Made by a program: the position numbers and the translations under genes. A model generated the notes under the pieces. It saw only the letters and a program-made list of their open reading frames with translations. It was not told where the DNA came from and did no database searches. Below are positions 35,788 to 46,200 of a stretch of DNA of 49,311 bases, piece by piece; positions within the stretch are counted from its first letter, which is position 1, and the number at the start of each line of letters is the position of its first letter. Source of the stretch: Kangiellaceae bacterium. GTDB lineage: Bacteria > Pseudomonadota > Gammaproteobacteria > Enterobacterales > Kangiellaceae. Location of the stretch: the NCBI GenBank assembly GCA_026196875.1, contig JAPHTP010000141.1, positions 1 through 49,311 on the forward strand, in the 5' to 3' direction.

Positions 35788-38604
35788 TTATCCGTTAAGT
35801 GCTTGCTCTAAGAATGTTTCTAATTCTTTCAAATGCAATGCCATATAACCCGCGGCCGGCGCTGCTGAAGGTTCTCGACCGGCAAACTCGACATATAGAT
35901 TTTCATCGTGTTGACGGATCACTTCTCTCAGATGGTGATGAGAGCTATACCAAGCGCCCTGGTTTTTCGGCTCTTCCTGGCACCAAATTGCCTTTTCCAA
36001 GTTTGTGTAGTTTGCTATCGCGCTTTTCAACTCTTCCTCCGGGAATGGGTACAGCTGTTCAATACGCACTATCGCTGCTTGTTCGTTCTTGTCGTTACGA
36101 CGTTTCTCGATTAAATCGTAATAGACGCGGCCACTACACATTACCAAGCGTTTAACTTTTTTCGGATCGAGAGTTTCTGTTTCTGCAATCACATTTTTAA
36201 ATTCACCATTTGCGAGTTCATCCATAGTAGAGATCGCTTCTTTATGGCGAAGCAAACTTTTTGGTGACATTACAACTAGTGGACGACGCATTGGCCGAAT
36301 GCTTTGACGTCTCAATAAATGGAAGATTTGCGCCGGTGTCGTCGGTACGCATACCTGAATATTGTGTTCGGCGCACATCTGCATAAATCTTTCTAGTCGC
36401 GCTGATGAATGTTCCGGGCCTTGGCCCTCATATCCATGAGGTAACAACATGGTGAGTCCGCAAAGCCTACCCCACTTATGTTCTCCACTGGTAATGAACT
36501 GGTCAATGATCATTTGTGCGCCGTTGGCAAAGTCACCAAACTGCGCTTCCCAGATAACTGCAGTGTTTGGATTGGTAGTCGCGTAACCATATTCAAATCC
36601 CAATACAGCGAGTTCTGATAAAAAAGAATCATGGATGGTAAAACGACGATCGACACCTGCTAAGTTTTGCAGGGGAACATAGGGTTCACCGGTTTTTTGA
36701 TCATGGAGTACCGCATGACGGTGTGAGAAAGTGCCACGACCAACATCTTGCCCGGTAATTCGAACCGAGCGCTCCTGCTTTAAAAGGGTTGCGTAGGCGA
36801 GAGTTTCAGCAAATCCCCAGTTAATGGGCTGTTTGTCTTCTGCCATTAACAGGCGCTCTTCGAGAACTTTCTGTACCTGTCTTTGCAGTTTGACTGAGTC
36901 TGGGTAACTACAAAATTCTTGTGCCAGTTCAACTAATTCTTGTTTCGGGTAAGTTGTATCGGCCGGCGTCTGCCAGTCATGACCTAAGTAAGGCGTCCAG
37001 TCGAAAAATAAGCCAGTGTCAGGCTTTGTTACCAAATTGTTTACAACAGACTCACCATTATCTAAGCGTGCTCTATAGGTATCGGCGAGTTCTTTTACTT
37101 TAGGTTCATCCAATATGCCTTGCGTAACCAGGTCTTTTGAGTATTTGGTCAAAACACTAGGCAGCTTTTTAATGATTTGATACATCATCGGTTGAGTGCC
37201 AGAGGGTTCGTCCGCTTCGTTGTGGCCGCGGCGACGATAGCAAACGAGATCAATAACAATATCTTTATTGAATTTGTAGCGGTAATCGATTGCCAGTTGG
37301 CTCACAAACAACACTGCTTCCGGATCATCGCCATTAACGTGCAGAATTGGAGACTCAACAACTTTTGCCACATCGGTACAATATTCTGTTGAGCGAGAAT
37401 CTAACTTATTACTGGTAGTAAAGCCGACTTGGTTGTTGACGATTATATGTACCGTACCACCTGTTTTATAGGCACGAGTTTGAGACATTTGGAAGGTCTC
37501 CATCACCACGCCTTGGCCCGAAAATGCGGCATCTCCGTGGATTAAAATAGGAACCACGGTATCACTATTTACACCTTGTCGTTTATCTTGTCTTGCTCTA
37601 ACTGAGCCTTGCACAACCGGTGAAACGATTTCTAAGTGACTTGGATTAAATGCCAAAGCCAGATGGATTTCACCACCGGGCGTCATTACATTAGATGAGT
37701 AGCCTTGGTGATATTTTACGTCACCAGAACCCATAGCGTATTCCGCTTTGCCTTCAAATTCGTCGATCAATTCGGAAGACTTCTTGCCCATGGTATTGAT
37801 CAAAACGTTTAAGCGGCCGCGGTGCGCCATGCCAATAACCACTTCTTTGGCGTTGTAAGTTCCCGCTTTTTGGATCAGTTCGTCCATAATTGGAATAAGG
37901 CTTTCACCGCCTTCTAGCCCAAAGCGTTTAGTTCCTGGGTAGCGAGCGCCTAAGTATTTTTCTAAACCTTCTGCTGCATTCAGTCTGTCGAGTAAGTGTT
38001 TTTTAGTATTCGCATCATATTCGGGCCGGGACTGCACTCTTTCCAATCTCTCTTGGAACCAGCGTCTTTCTTCACTGTTGACTATATGCATAAACTCTGC
38101 GCCAATAGAGCCGCAATAAGTCTTTTTTAGTCCGTCGATAATGTCTTTGAGTTTGGCTTGATTACCACCGAAGTAGAGTGGAGTCGTCTGGAAGCTAGTC
38201 TCCAAATCCTGCTCTGATAAGTCATGGTATTGCAATTTTAGATCGGGAACTTCTGCTCTTTCCATCAGGCTAAGTGGGTCGAGTTTTGCTGCTTGATGAC
38301 CACGTGAGCGGAACGATTCGATTAGCCCAAGCACGGCAACTTGTTTGGTTTCATGCTCCAGTGAAACCGTGCCGCTGACTTTGTGCTTTTTACGCCCCAA
38401 GTGTTTAAATTGTTCTCTGACTTCAGAGTGCGCAGTTTCAGCGTTTTCAATATTCTGTCTGAGCGAGTCAAAATAGTCACGCCACTCTTCCGGTACTGAC
38501 GATTTAGATTCCAAATATTGTTCGTATAGCTCTTCAACATATGCGGCGCTTGTGCCCGACAAGTATGAGCTTGATTGCATTCGATCGATGTATTTTTGTT
38601 GCAT
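35788..38604 (-). CDS. sucA: 2-oxoglutarate dehydrogenase E1
   Basis: 938 aa, the usual length. N-terminal LSGTSAAYVEELYEQYL for E2/E3 binding, GMAHRGRLNVLINTMGK, thiamine site IHGDAAFSGQGVVMETFQMS, CYRRRGHNEADEPSGTQPMMY, and C-terminal WCQEEPKNQGAWYSSHHHLR. Oxidative decarboxylation of 2-oxoglutarate in the TCA cycle. The gene starts its own transcript here: no sdh genes precede it. It lies 5 kb from the KorAB-type operon, so the window encodes two possible enzymes for one step. Confidence 0.98.
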   Translation of the reverse strand: MQQKYIDRMQSSSYLSGTSAAYVEELYEQYLESKSSVPEEWRDYFDSLRQNIENAETAHSEVREQFKHLGRKKHKVSGTVSLEHETKQVAVLGLIESFRSRGHQAAKLDPLSLMERAEVPDLKLQYHDLSEQDLETSFQTTPLYFGGNQAKLKDIIDGLKKTYCGSIGAEFMHIVNSEERRWFQERLERVQSRPEYDANTKKHLLDRLNAAEGLEKYLGARYPGTKRFGLEGGESLIPIMDELIQKAGTYNAKEVVIGMAHRGRLNVLINTMGKKSSELIDEFEGKAEYAMGSGDVKYHQGYSSNVMTPGGEIHLALAFNPSHLEIVSPVVQGSVRARQDKRQGVNSDTVVPILIHGDAAFSGQGVVMETFQMSQTRAYKTGGTVHIIVNNQVGFTTSNKLDSRSTEYCTDVAKVVESPILHVNGDDPEAVLFVSQLAIDYRYKFNKDIVIDLVCYRRRGHNEADEPSGTQPMMYQIIKKLPSVLTKYSKDLVTQGILDEPKVKELADTYRARLDNGESVVNNLVTKPDTGLFFDWTPYLGHDWQTPADTTYPKQELVELAQEFCSYPDSVKLQRQVQKVLEERLLMAEDKQPINWGFAETLAYATLLKQERSVRITGQDVGRGTFSHRHAVLHDQKTGEPYVPLQNLAGVDRRFTIHDSFLSELAVLGFEYGYATTNPNTAVIWEAQFGDFANGAQMIIDQFITSGEHKWGRLCGLTMLLPHGYEGQGPEHSSARLERFMQMCAEHNIQVCVPTTPAQIFHLLRRQSIRPMRRPLVVMSPKSLLRHKEAISTMDELANGEFKNVIAETETLDPKKVKRLVMCSGRVYYDLIEKRRNDKNEQAAIVRIEQLYPFPEEELKSAIANYTNLEKAIWCQEEPKNQGAWYSSHHHLREVIRQHDENLYVEFAGREPSAAPAAGYMALHLKELETFLEQALNG

Positions 38605-38931
38605 GCTGGTTATTGTTTCAGTTGGCGAATGTTGCGAGTCCGAGTTGGTTTTGATTGTTTGCCGCCTTTCAAGTGTAGGCTAAATTCGGCGATTTTGTGA
38701 AAGTGACTCCGCAGGGGCGTAGGTTGATAAAAAGTCCTCAAATTGCGATGCGGATAGTAACTCCAAAATGAGTGGGGATCCATACTAAATAGCGAAAAAA
38801 TCACCCGTTCTTTAAATTAATTCGAATTATAACTTATTTGCAAATAAGAATCATTACTGCTTGTTGGTGGTGGAAGGATTTTGGTGCATATTTAAGATCA
38901 GTATGCACCAAATGCGTAGTATTTAAATCGG
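38605..38931. other. sucA upstream region
   Basis: 327 bases without a gene, between the DoxX-like gene and sucA, both on the minus strand. Contains the palindrome and possible Fur site listed separately. No promoter could be assigned with confidence. Confidence 0.6.
38833..38857. promoter_or_regulatory. Palindrome and possible Fur box upstream of sucA
   Basis: CTTATTTG/CAAATAAG (38833-38848) is a perfect 16-bp palindrome. An overlapping 19-mer ending AATCATTACT (38840-38858) matches the classical Fur box at about 13 of 19 positions by eye. About 230 bases from sucA. Iron control of TCA genes is known in enterobacteria; here it is only suggested. Confidence 0.3.
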
Positions 38932-39540
38932 CTATTTCGGTTGAAAATGCTTATTTAAGAAATAGTCAACGCTAAAGTATTTTCCGCCGCCGGAAAAAAA
39001 CAACGCGATTAACATGACTAAATAGGTTACCCCGAATTCAATGCCATTATTTGACACCACTAAGTTACCTTTCTCGGTTAACCAGTCGTAATTTCCATGC
39101 TCTCGCAGAATATCTTTGGCTCTATCTAATCTATCGAGCGCGCCGGCAGTGTTCTCGTTAGCTCCCCAACTTTGACTATCATGAATAGCCTGCCAACCAT
39201 TTTCCCAGTGGACTGAAAAGATAGCGACCAACATAGTGATTATCAGGGGGATTGATATCCAGCGTGTGGCGAGACCGAGAAGCAGTAGCAACGCACCTAA
39301 TATTTCTGTGCCTGCCGCAAGGCTAGCCATCAGTTCTGGAAAGGGTAACCCGAGTCCCCATTCTTCGTTGCCAAACCATTCAACGACACCGTCAAAGCCG
39401 TCAATTTTATTGTTTCCTGCGACCCAGAAAACTGGAAACAGGAATAGTCTTAAGGCTAAAGGTCCAAGACCTGAGAAAGCATCCGCCTTATTAAATATGG
39501 CGTTGTGCAAACGGTAATAGAAAACAACTAGACGATCCAA
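38932..39540 (-). CDS. DoxX-family membrane protein
   Basis: 202 aa. Start placed at TTG 39540 because GGAG lies 9 nt before it; the alternative TTG 39555 overlaps that ribosome binding site, and a stop codon lies immediately upstream of it. Four hydrophobic segments: LALRLFLFPVFWVAG, LMASLAAGTEILGALLLLLG, ISIPLIITMLVAIFSVHW, YLVMLIALFFSGGG. The PELMASLAAGTEILGALLLLLG block is typical of DoxX/SURF4-like proteins. The insertion between helices 3 and 4 (about 60 polar residues) is longer than in minimal DoxX proteins. Function not known beyond membrane-associated redox roles proposed for the family. Confidence 0.85.
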   Translation of the reverse strand: MDRLVVFYYRLHNAIFNKADAFSGLGPLALRLFLFPVFWVAGNNKIDGFDGVVEWFGNEEWGLGLPFPELMASLAAGTEILGALLLLLGLATRWISIPLIITMLVAIFSVHWENGWQAIHDSQSWGANENTAGALDRLDRAKDILREHGNYDWLTEKGNLVVSNNGIEFGVTYLVMLIALFFSGGGKYFSVDYFLNKHFQPK

Positions 39541-39616
39541 ACTGTGTTTCTCCAATTAAACTTGTAACTTGCAGTAAGGACGATATTCGGCCAAAAATGT
39601 TTCACCTAATTTCTAA

Positions 39617-40321
39617 TTATTTGCCGTACCAACGCTCGATTGCAAGTTTATCCAACGCCGATAGTTGGTGTTTTGCCTTTATATAAACGTCTGATTTTCC
39701 AGTACGTTTAATCGTTTGAGGATAGTTCATTATTGAGTGATTATCGAATGCGGTTGAGTTTGTGTCGTGCTTATTCAGCGGAGAGTTAATCTCAACACAC
39801 TTTTGCTGAGCATCCGCAAGTGTAAGACCAAAATCAGCCATCCGCGGAATACAATTGTTGAGGTGAACCTGTCGAGCCTTCTCGCCAAATGGCCAGTTAG
39901 GGCTTCGATACTCGTGTTCAAATCCGAGAGCGTGTCCAAACTCATGTAGGATATAGCGCGTTGCATATTGGGGATGAAGATCTTTTTGATTGAGCTCATC
40001 CAATAGAAGGGTTGGTTCGGTTGAATAATAGTCGCCATGATCGCCTAGCATTGAACCAGTATGTGACTGGAAGCTAATTCGAATATGGGTTTTCTCTGGA
40101 GCCTGTTTAAGCGATTGATAGACCTTGAAGCTCAGCGCACTGTTTTCAAACCAAGCCGGAATGACGCGTTTTACCAATTGTTTTTGCTCAAAGGAGCCGT
40201 CAAGAAATACAATAGTCAGCTGGGTATTTTGGGGCCACATCTTGTCTTTGACTAAGACTGCTGAGTGCGCAGACTGAGCAGACAATAGTAACAAGAATAA
40301 TGTGGATAGGATTCGATGCAT
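39617..40321 (-). CDS. Secreted astacin-like zinc metalloprotease
   Basis: 234 aa with signal peptide (MHRILSTLFLLLLSAQSAHS). Zinc site HEFGHALGFEHEYRSP fits HExxHxxGFxHExxR, the astacin (M12A) signature, and HSIMNYPQ supplies the Met-turn with Tyr, as in SxMxY of astacins. Small, without extra C-terminal domains, so probably a periplasmic or secreted peptidase. It stands alone, with a 61-nt gap to the DoxX-like gene on the same strand and divergent from rpe. Substrate unknown. Confidence 0.88.
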   Translation of the reverse strand: MHRILSTLFLLLLSAQSAHSAVLVKDKMWPQNTQLTIVFLDGSFEQKQLVKRVIPAWFENSALSFKVYQSLKQAPEKTHIRISFQSHTGSMLGDHGDYYSTEPTLLLDELNQKDLHPQYATRYILHEFGHALGFEHEYRSPNWPFGEKARQVHLNNCIPRMADFGLTLADAQQKCVEINSPLNKHDTNSTAFDNHSIMNYPQTIKRTGKSDVYIKAKHQLSALDKLAIERWYGK

Positions 40322-40520
40322 TTCGTAGGAACTTATATCTTGTTTAGTCGCTTATATCTAGCGGAAACTCATAAATACTGGGCTGCATAATATACCCGAT
40401 TATTGCGTAAAAAATAAGCTGCTCTATTAGTCTTAGTATTAAGTCTTAACTAAATAGCAGTGCAAGCCCTGTACTTATCTTATAAAATACCACTCAGAAA
40501 TCAGAACTTGAGGAATAAAC

Positions 40521-41198
40521 ATGCGTTCTCCGATCATCGCGCCGTCCATACTGTCTGCTGACTTTGCTAGATTAGGTGAAGAAGTCGAAAATGTCATCGC
40601 TGCCGGTGCCGACTGGGTGCATTTTGACGTGATGGATAATCACTACGTACCCAATCTTACTATCGGCCCTATGGTCTGTAAGGCCCTCAGAGACTTTGGT
40701 ATCGAGGCTCCGATTGACGTGCATTTGATGGTTAAACCGGTCGATAGAATTATTCCAGACTTTGCCAAAGCAGGGGCTAGCATCATCACTTTTCATCCTG
40801 AAGCCAGTGAACATGTAGACCGAAGTCTCCAACTTATCAAAGATAATGGCTGTCAAGCCGGACTGGTATTAAATCCTGCAACGCCGCTCTATTGTTTGGA
40901 ACACGTTATGGATAAGTTAGACGTAATTTTACTGATGTCGGTAAACCCAGGGTTTGGTGGCCAGTCGTTTATTCCTCAGACGCTTAATAAGCTCAAACAA
41001 GTTCGTCGACTAATTGATGATAATGGCTATGATATTCGCTTAGAAATTGATGGCGGAGTAAAGGTTGATAATATTGGGGAGATAGCCGCTGCGGGGGCCG
41101 ATGCGTTTGTCGCTGGTTCGGCGATCTTTAACGCTGAAGATTATCAACAAACGATTGCAGCAATGCGCGATGAGATCACTAAAGCTGTGGGTGCATAA
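40521..41198 (+). CDS. rpe: Ribulose-phosphate 3-epimerase
   Basis: 225 aa, complete TIM barrel. [22 protein letters not shown] start, [17 protein letters not shown] with metal ligands, [30 protein letters not shown] and EIDGGVK motifs. Interconverts ribulose-5-phosphate and xylulose-5-phosphate. TTGAGGA just before the ATG is the ribosome binding site. Only 5 nt precede the glutaminase gene, so both are co-transcribed. In many gammaproteobacteria gph and trpE follow rpe; gph is absent here. Confidence 0.98.
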   Translation: MRSPIIAPSILSADFARLGEEVENVIAAGADWVHFDVMDNHYVPNLTIGPMVCKALRDFGIEAPIDVHLMVKPVDRIIPDFAKAGASIITFHPEASEHVDRSLQLIKDNGCQAGLVLNPATPLYCLEHVMDKLDVILLMSVNPGFGGQSFIPQTLNKLKQVRRLIDDNGYDIRLEIDGGVKVDNIGEIAAAGADAFVAGSAIFNAEDYQQTIAAMRDEITKAVGA

Positions 41199-41203
41199 AA
41201 TTC

Positions 41204-41803
41204 GTGAATAGTTCAGCAAAGACCAGTCCGGTCTTTATGTTGGATAATTACGACTCTTTTACTTACAACCTGGTACATTATCTCGAGCAACTGGAAGTTG
41301 AAGTTGTGGTGAAAAGAAATGACCAGGTTTCGCTGCAAGAAATCCAGTCGTTGAATCCTTCACATATTGTTATTTCACCTGGGCCTTGTGATCCTGATAA
41401 GGCTGGTATGTCCATTGATATTGTTAATTATTTTCAAGGACTTATCCCTATATTAGGAGTCTGTCTTGGGCACCAGACAATCGGGCAAGTATTTGGTGCC
41501 AAAGTGGTTCAAGCTTCGCAAGTGGTTCATGGAAAAGTCTCTCCCATTTATCACAATAATCACGGAGTATTTCAAGGATTACCTGCTCCGTACATGGCGA
41601 CACGTTATCACTCTCTGGTAATAGATAAAGAAAGCCTACCGAGCTGTTTGCAAGTTACTGCATGGACCGAAAACAACCAGGGGGAATTGCAATATATCAT
41701 GGGAATCAAACATAAAAGTTTGCCTATAGAAGGCATACAGTTTCATCCTGAATCAGTGTTATCTGAGCATGGGATTCAACTCCTACAAAACTTTATCGGC
41801 TAG
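41204..41803 (+). CDS. Glutamine amidotransferase, anthranilate/aminodeoxychorismate synthase component II
   Basis: 199 aa from a GTG 5 nt after rpe. LDNYDSFTYNLVHYLEQL, HIVISPGPCDPDKAG, nucleophile Cys87 in LGVCLGHQTIG, and the His-Glu pair in IEGIQFHPESVLSEHG. It releases ammonia from glutamine for anthranilate (TrpG) or aminodeoxychorismate (PabA) synthesis; trpE, trpD and pabB are not beside it, so which partner it uses is open. A stem TTTATCGG / CCGATAAA (41792-41817) overlaps the stop codon. Confidence 0.93.
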   Translation: MNSSAKTSPVFMLDNYDSFTYNLVHYLEQLEVEVVVKRNDQVSLQEIQSLNPSHIVISPGPCDPDKAGMSIDIVNYFQGLIPILGVCLGHQTIGQVFGAKVVQASQVVHGKVSPIYHNNHGVFQGLPAPYMATRYHSLVIDKESLPSCLQVTAWTENNQGELQYIMGIKHKSLPIEGIQFHPESVLSEHGIQLLQNFIG

Positions 41804-41999
41804 CACAGACCGATAAAAAAGTTGGAGGTTCCAAGGCTTTAAGTTATTAGCTGAAGTAGCGTATAAATCTACTTAGCGTTGAAGCTATTAATGCTTTATT
41901 TCTAGCCTTTGTAAACTCACTCCCCTCTCCTTAATCTCAATTTATTCAATTCAAATTTATTGCTAACCGGTAATCCAAAAGATTCAAGGAGAATAGTTT

Positions 42000-42821
42000 A
42001 TGCGACGGATTAGTACTCTACTCTTAATACTTGCCACGCTGACCTTATCTGGTTGTTTAACCCAGGGGCGTCACGGAGTTTCCAGTAACCTAGTAAACTA
42101 TCTTTATCCAGATGGAGAAAGGCCTGCTCATGCTCAAGATCAAGTACCGCATCTAAGGCTGCCGCTGCGTGTAGGGATAGCTTTTATCCCGGAAACTGTG
42201 AGTGACTATCGATTTTCTTTGTCAGAAACGGAAAAGCACAACCTGCTACAAAAAGTCTCTCAGCAATTTGAAGGACGTCCTTACATTCAGTCGATTGATA
42301 TTATTCCTGAGCTTTATTTAAGGCAGGGTAAAGGGTTTCAAACTATCTCTCAAATTGCGGCGTTACACGATTTAGATGTGATGGCTTTGGTGTCTTATGA
42401 CAATGTATCTATTACCGAGGAAAATACGCTGGCGCTAACCTATTGGACAATAGTTGGGGCATTTATTTTTCCTGGAGAAAAAACTCAATCACAAACATTT
42501 GTTGATACTGCCGTGTTTGACATAAAAACCAAAAAGTTATTATTTCGAGCACCAGGCTCCGCCACAGCTGACGGGTTACATAACGCAATTGGCCAAATCG
42601 GTAAAAAACGCAAAATCCGGATGAAAACGTTTGAGCAGGCCGTTGAAAAAATGACGGTTAATTTAGATGCACAATTGAGTGGATTTAGAGAGAGAGTAAA
42701 GAAACAAGAAGTCGCGACAGTGAGTTATCGTAAAGGTTATAGCGGTGGCGGAGGCAGTTATTCCTGGGGAGGTATTATTTTGCTATGGCTTTTGATCCGG
42801 TTCACCAGGCGTAAATTTTAA
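42000..42821 (+). CDS. Rhombotarget-type lipoprotein with GlyGly-CTERM-like tail
   Basis: 273 aa. Signal peptide with lipobox LSGC (Cys19), a polar domain of about 210 residues (LRVGIAFIPET, ALVSYDNVSITEENTLALTYW), then GGGGSYSWGG, a hydrophobic stretch (IILLWLLIRF) and basic end TRRKF. Lipobox plus Gly-rich C-terminal helix is the rhombosortase-target arrangement (rhombotarget lipoproteins): anchored in the membrane at both ends until a rhomboid protease cuts the tail. The rhombosortase itself is not in the window. AAGGAGA just before the ATG. Confidence 0.85.
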   Translation: MRRISTLLLILATLTLSGCLTQGRHGVSSNLVNYLYPDGERPAHAQDQVPHLRLPLRVGIAFIPETVSDYRFSLSETEKHNLLQKVSQQFEGRPYIQSIDIIPELYLRQGKGFQTISQIAALHDLDVMALVSYDNVSITEENTLALTYWTIVGAFIFPGEKTQSQTFVDTAVFDIKTKKLLFRAPGSATADGLHNAIGQIGKKRKIRMKTFEQAVEKMTVNLDAQLSGFRERVKKQEVATVSYRKGYSGGGGSYSWGGIILLWLLIRFTRRKF

Positions 42822-43203
42822 GGAGGGCTATTGCGTCAGCCCTCAACTGATTATCACACTAGTTACACCAAATTGGATGAGCTTTCACATATTGAGATAA
42901 TGGGAGATAAATAAAAGTGATAAGCTCACCTAAAATCAAGGAGTTAGACAGATCTCAGTGAATATTTCATATTCACTTAAAGCTATTTGGTGATAGTATC
43001 GTTAGTCTTGGCATGACTTAAAAGTTAGGTAATCAAAGCTAGGCAACCAAGCAAGGTAGTTTATGTTCAATACGTAAGTTACCGTATTTTGGCTGGTTTG
43101 CGAGAATATCTGGACATTTTAACGGGTGGATGTTCGAGCGTATAACAATTACACAAAACGAATTACACAAAACGATAATCACAAGTTTTATTGGGAAGAT
43201 CTG
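42822..43203 (+). other. Intergenic region before the large secreted protein
   Basis: 382 bases. Holds a GAGGGCT / AGCCCTC hairpin directly after the lipoprotein stop (42823-42844, no T run, possible weak terminator) and the long inverted repeat listed separately. A GTG at 43126 would extend the next gene but adds a non-hydrophobic leader and is not used. Confidence 0.55.
42879..42928. repeat. Inverted repeat with 27-nt loop
   Basis: TGAGCTTTCAC (42879-42889) pairs with GTGATAAGCTCA (42917-42928) over 11 bp with one bulge. Not followed by a T run. It may be an operator or RNA structure; no function can be assigned. Confidence 0.4.
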
Positions 43204-46200
43204 ATGTTTCTCTCTGGAAATATAGTCTCGGCTCGATCAAAAAGCCGAAAAACGAATTGCTTAGGTAAAATTACACTTCTTGGATTGGCTGCCTTAGGCT
43301 TGCTTTTAAGCGGCATGGCTTCGGCAGAAAAAAAGGTGATGAAGCCGGGGCTGGTTCAAATTCAGTCGTTAAAGAAAACGGAAGTTAATTATTCGAGCAG
43401 GAAAATAGCCACCTTGCCCCTAACTCAAATGGCTAAGGCGGCACCTACACCTAATCCAGCGCGGAAAACCAAAATGAAAGCCGGTGGACATCCCGTTGCC
43501 GGGGATGGCAGCGATTATGCGGTTCCCAATAAAGCATTTCCTTTTCCGCAGTATAAGCAAAAGGCAAAAAGCGACCAAATTACTGTTGATAGCGTCAGGC
43601 AGAAACAGATGCCTAGTGCACGAGTGCCAGATCCGATCGTCAGTTTTGACGGTATACCTAATGTTATGAACGCGGTGCCACCAGATACTAATGGTGATGT
43701 CGGTCCAAACCATTACGTTCAATCGGTTAACACTGCGTTGGCTGTTTGGGATAAGCAAGGTAATCAACTTTTAGCTCCAGTCGCCCTTAATTCTTTGTGG
43801 AGTGGTTTAGGCGGGCTATGTGAAACCACCAACCGCGGTGACCCAATCGTTTTGTATGACTCAATTGCCGATCGCTGGTTGATCAGCCAGTTCGCTTTTA
43901 ATGATGCGATGAGCGATAACCGTCAATGTATCGCAATTTCACAGACTCCTGATCCTACCGGCGCTTACTACGTTTATGACTTTGAGTTTTCTTCTACTCA
44001 CTTTAACGACTATCCTAAATTCGGGGTGTGGCACGACGGTTACTATATGAGTGTTAACCAATTCGTCGGCAACAGTTATGCCGGTGCTGCAGTTGTTGCT
44101 TATGAAAGAAGCGCCATGTTAAACGGAGCCGCGGCCAGACAAGTAAAAATCGATTTGGCTGATGATCATCCTTCACTATTTTCATTGTTACCTGCTGATC
44201 ATGATGGTGTGTTAGCGCCGCCTGCGGATAAACCAAACTACTTTTTTGCCATTCAAGATGACTGGTTTCATGAAGTTACACAAGATTCAGTGCAAATCTA
44301 TAACTTCTCTGTCGATTGGAATACTCCAGAAAACTCGAGCTTTAGCCTGGCGCAAGATATGCCAGTGGCTGCAATGGACCTTAATATTGAGACTTCCGAA
44401 ATACTGCAACCTAACGGCGTTTCACTTGACTCACTGCGTGGCTATGCGATGTATCGTTTGGCCTATAGAAACTATGGAAATACTGCATCCTTAGCCGTTA
44501 ACCACAATGTTGATGCGAATAGTGCTGGCCAGGCAGGTGTGCGTTGGTACCAAATTGATATTGATAACAATAATAATGCAATCACTTTGGCGCAGCAGGG
44601 CACTTTTGCGCCGGATGATGGTGTCGATCGCTGGATGGGAAGTGCAGCCTTAGATGCGGTTGGCAATTTGGCTATTGGCTACAATGCGACGAGCGACAGT
44701 TTGCATCCATCGGTTTATTACGCCGGGAGACTTGCTGGTGATCCTGCCGGAGAGTTGACTCAAGGCGAAACTGCAATGGTTACTGGTGGTGGTTCCCAAG
44801 GAGCGGTCGATCGAAGTCGTTGGGCCGATTACAGTTCTCTTTCAGTTGACCCGACGGACGATTGTACTTTCTGGTACACCAACGAATATTATACTGCCGA
44901 TAATAATGGTACCTTAGCTTGGTCCACTCGAATTGGTAGCTTTAAGTTTGCCAATTGTACTGCATTGCCGACCGGGTTTATCAGTGGCCAGGTAATTGAT
45001 GCCAGCAATCAACAACCCCTCGCGAATATCCGCGTTTCTGCCGGTGGAGTTGCCACCACAACGGATCCTGACGGAAATTATTCTCTTAGACTTCCAGAAA
45101 ACAGTTATCAGCTAAGCTTTGACAGCTATTGGTATCAAACACAATCCTTTAACAATATTGAAGTCACCGAAGATCAAACCACCACCCAAAATGTTTCACT
45201 ACAAGCCGCTGCTACAGTCGCCGTTAACGGCTCCGTGAGCGACGGTGGCGGTAAAGGTTGGCCGCTCTATTCAAAGTTGACTTTTAGAGTTCCATACTCA
45301 AACGAGATCGAAGTTTTTACCGATCCATTTGATGGTAGTTATAGCGTGGAGTTGGTACCTGGAATTGCTTTACCGGTTTCGATAGAGTCTCAGTTAAATG
45401 GCTATTTAGGTAGCGAAGAGAGCTTGACGCCTAGTAGTGATGCGGCAAATAACACCGTCAATTATGCATTGGATATCAACATTAACGAATGTAATGCGCC
45501 AGGATATCAAAGTAGCGGCCTTTACCAGAATTTTGAAGGAAATTTCCTCAATGAAGGTTGGCAAAGTGTTGATATTAATGACAGCGGGTTCAAGTGGCGT
45601 ACTACCGCTTCGGGGCGTTCTAATGTAACCGGCGGTTCTGGTGAAGCTGCACTAATCGATAGTGATGCCGCAGGACTGGTTACTATTGATACTGCACTTG
45701 AATCTCCAGATATTGTTGTAAGTGAATTAAACGGAACCACCCTGACTTATCTTGCAAACTTCCAGACCAATCTAGCGGCGGACAACTTTGATTTAGACAT
45801 CAAAGTGGATGGAGAAGACCGCTGGCAAAATGTTTTAGCCTGGACTGGTGACCACGGTGCGTTTGCAGGCCCGGGTGAATCAGTTTCAGTTGATTTGTCG
45901 CCATTTCTTACCAACGTGACCAGTTTTAAATTACGTTGGCACTATTACAATGCTAATAATGAATGGTTTGCCCAAGTCGATAACATTGCTTTGGGGAATG
46001 ATTGTGTGCCGGTAAGTGGCGGAAGTCTGGTCGCAGGGTTTGTTACTGATGAAAATACCGGAAATGCGATCAATGGCGTAAACCTACTTGCAAAAACAAG
46101 TAGCCAATCTTTTGCGACTACCACTGATTCGAATGTCGCTGACGGATTATTTTATGTGTTTGCGGATGACACCAATAACACATTAGTTGCCTCGCAATCT

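Noticed and set aside
43126-43203. GTG start extending the large surface protein by 26 residues
   Set aside because: It would place a polar leader before the signal peptide; the ATG at 43204 is the natural start.
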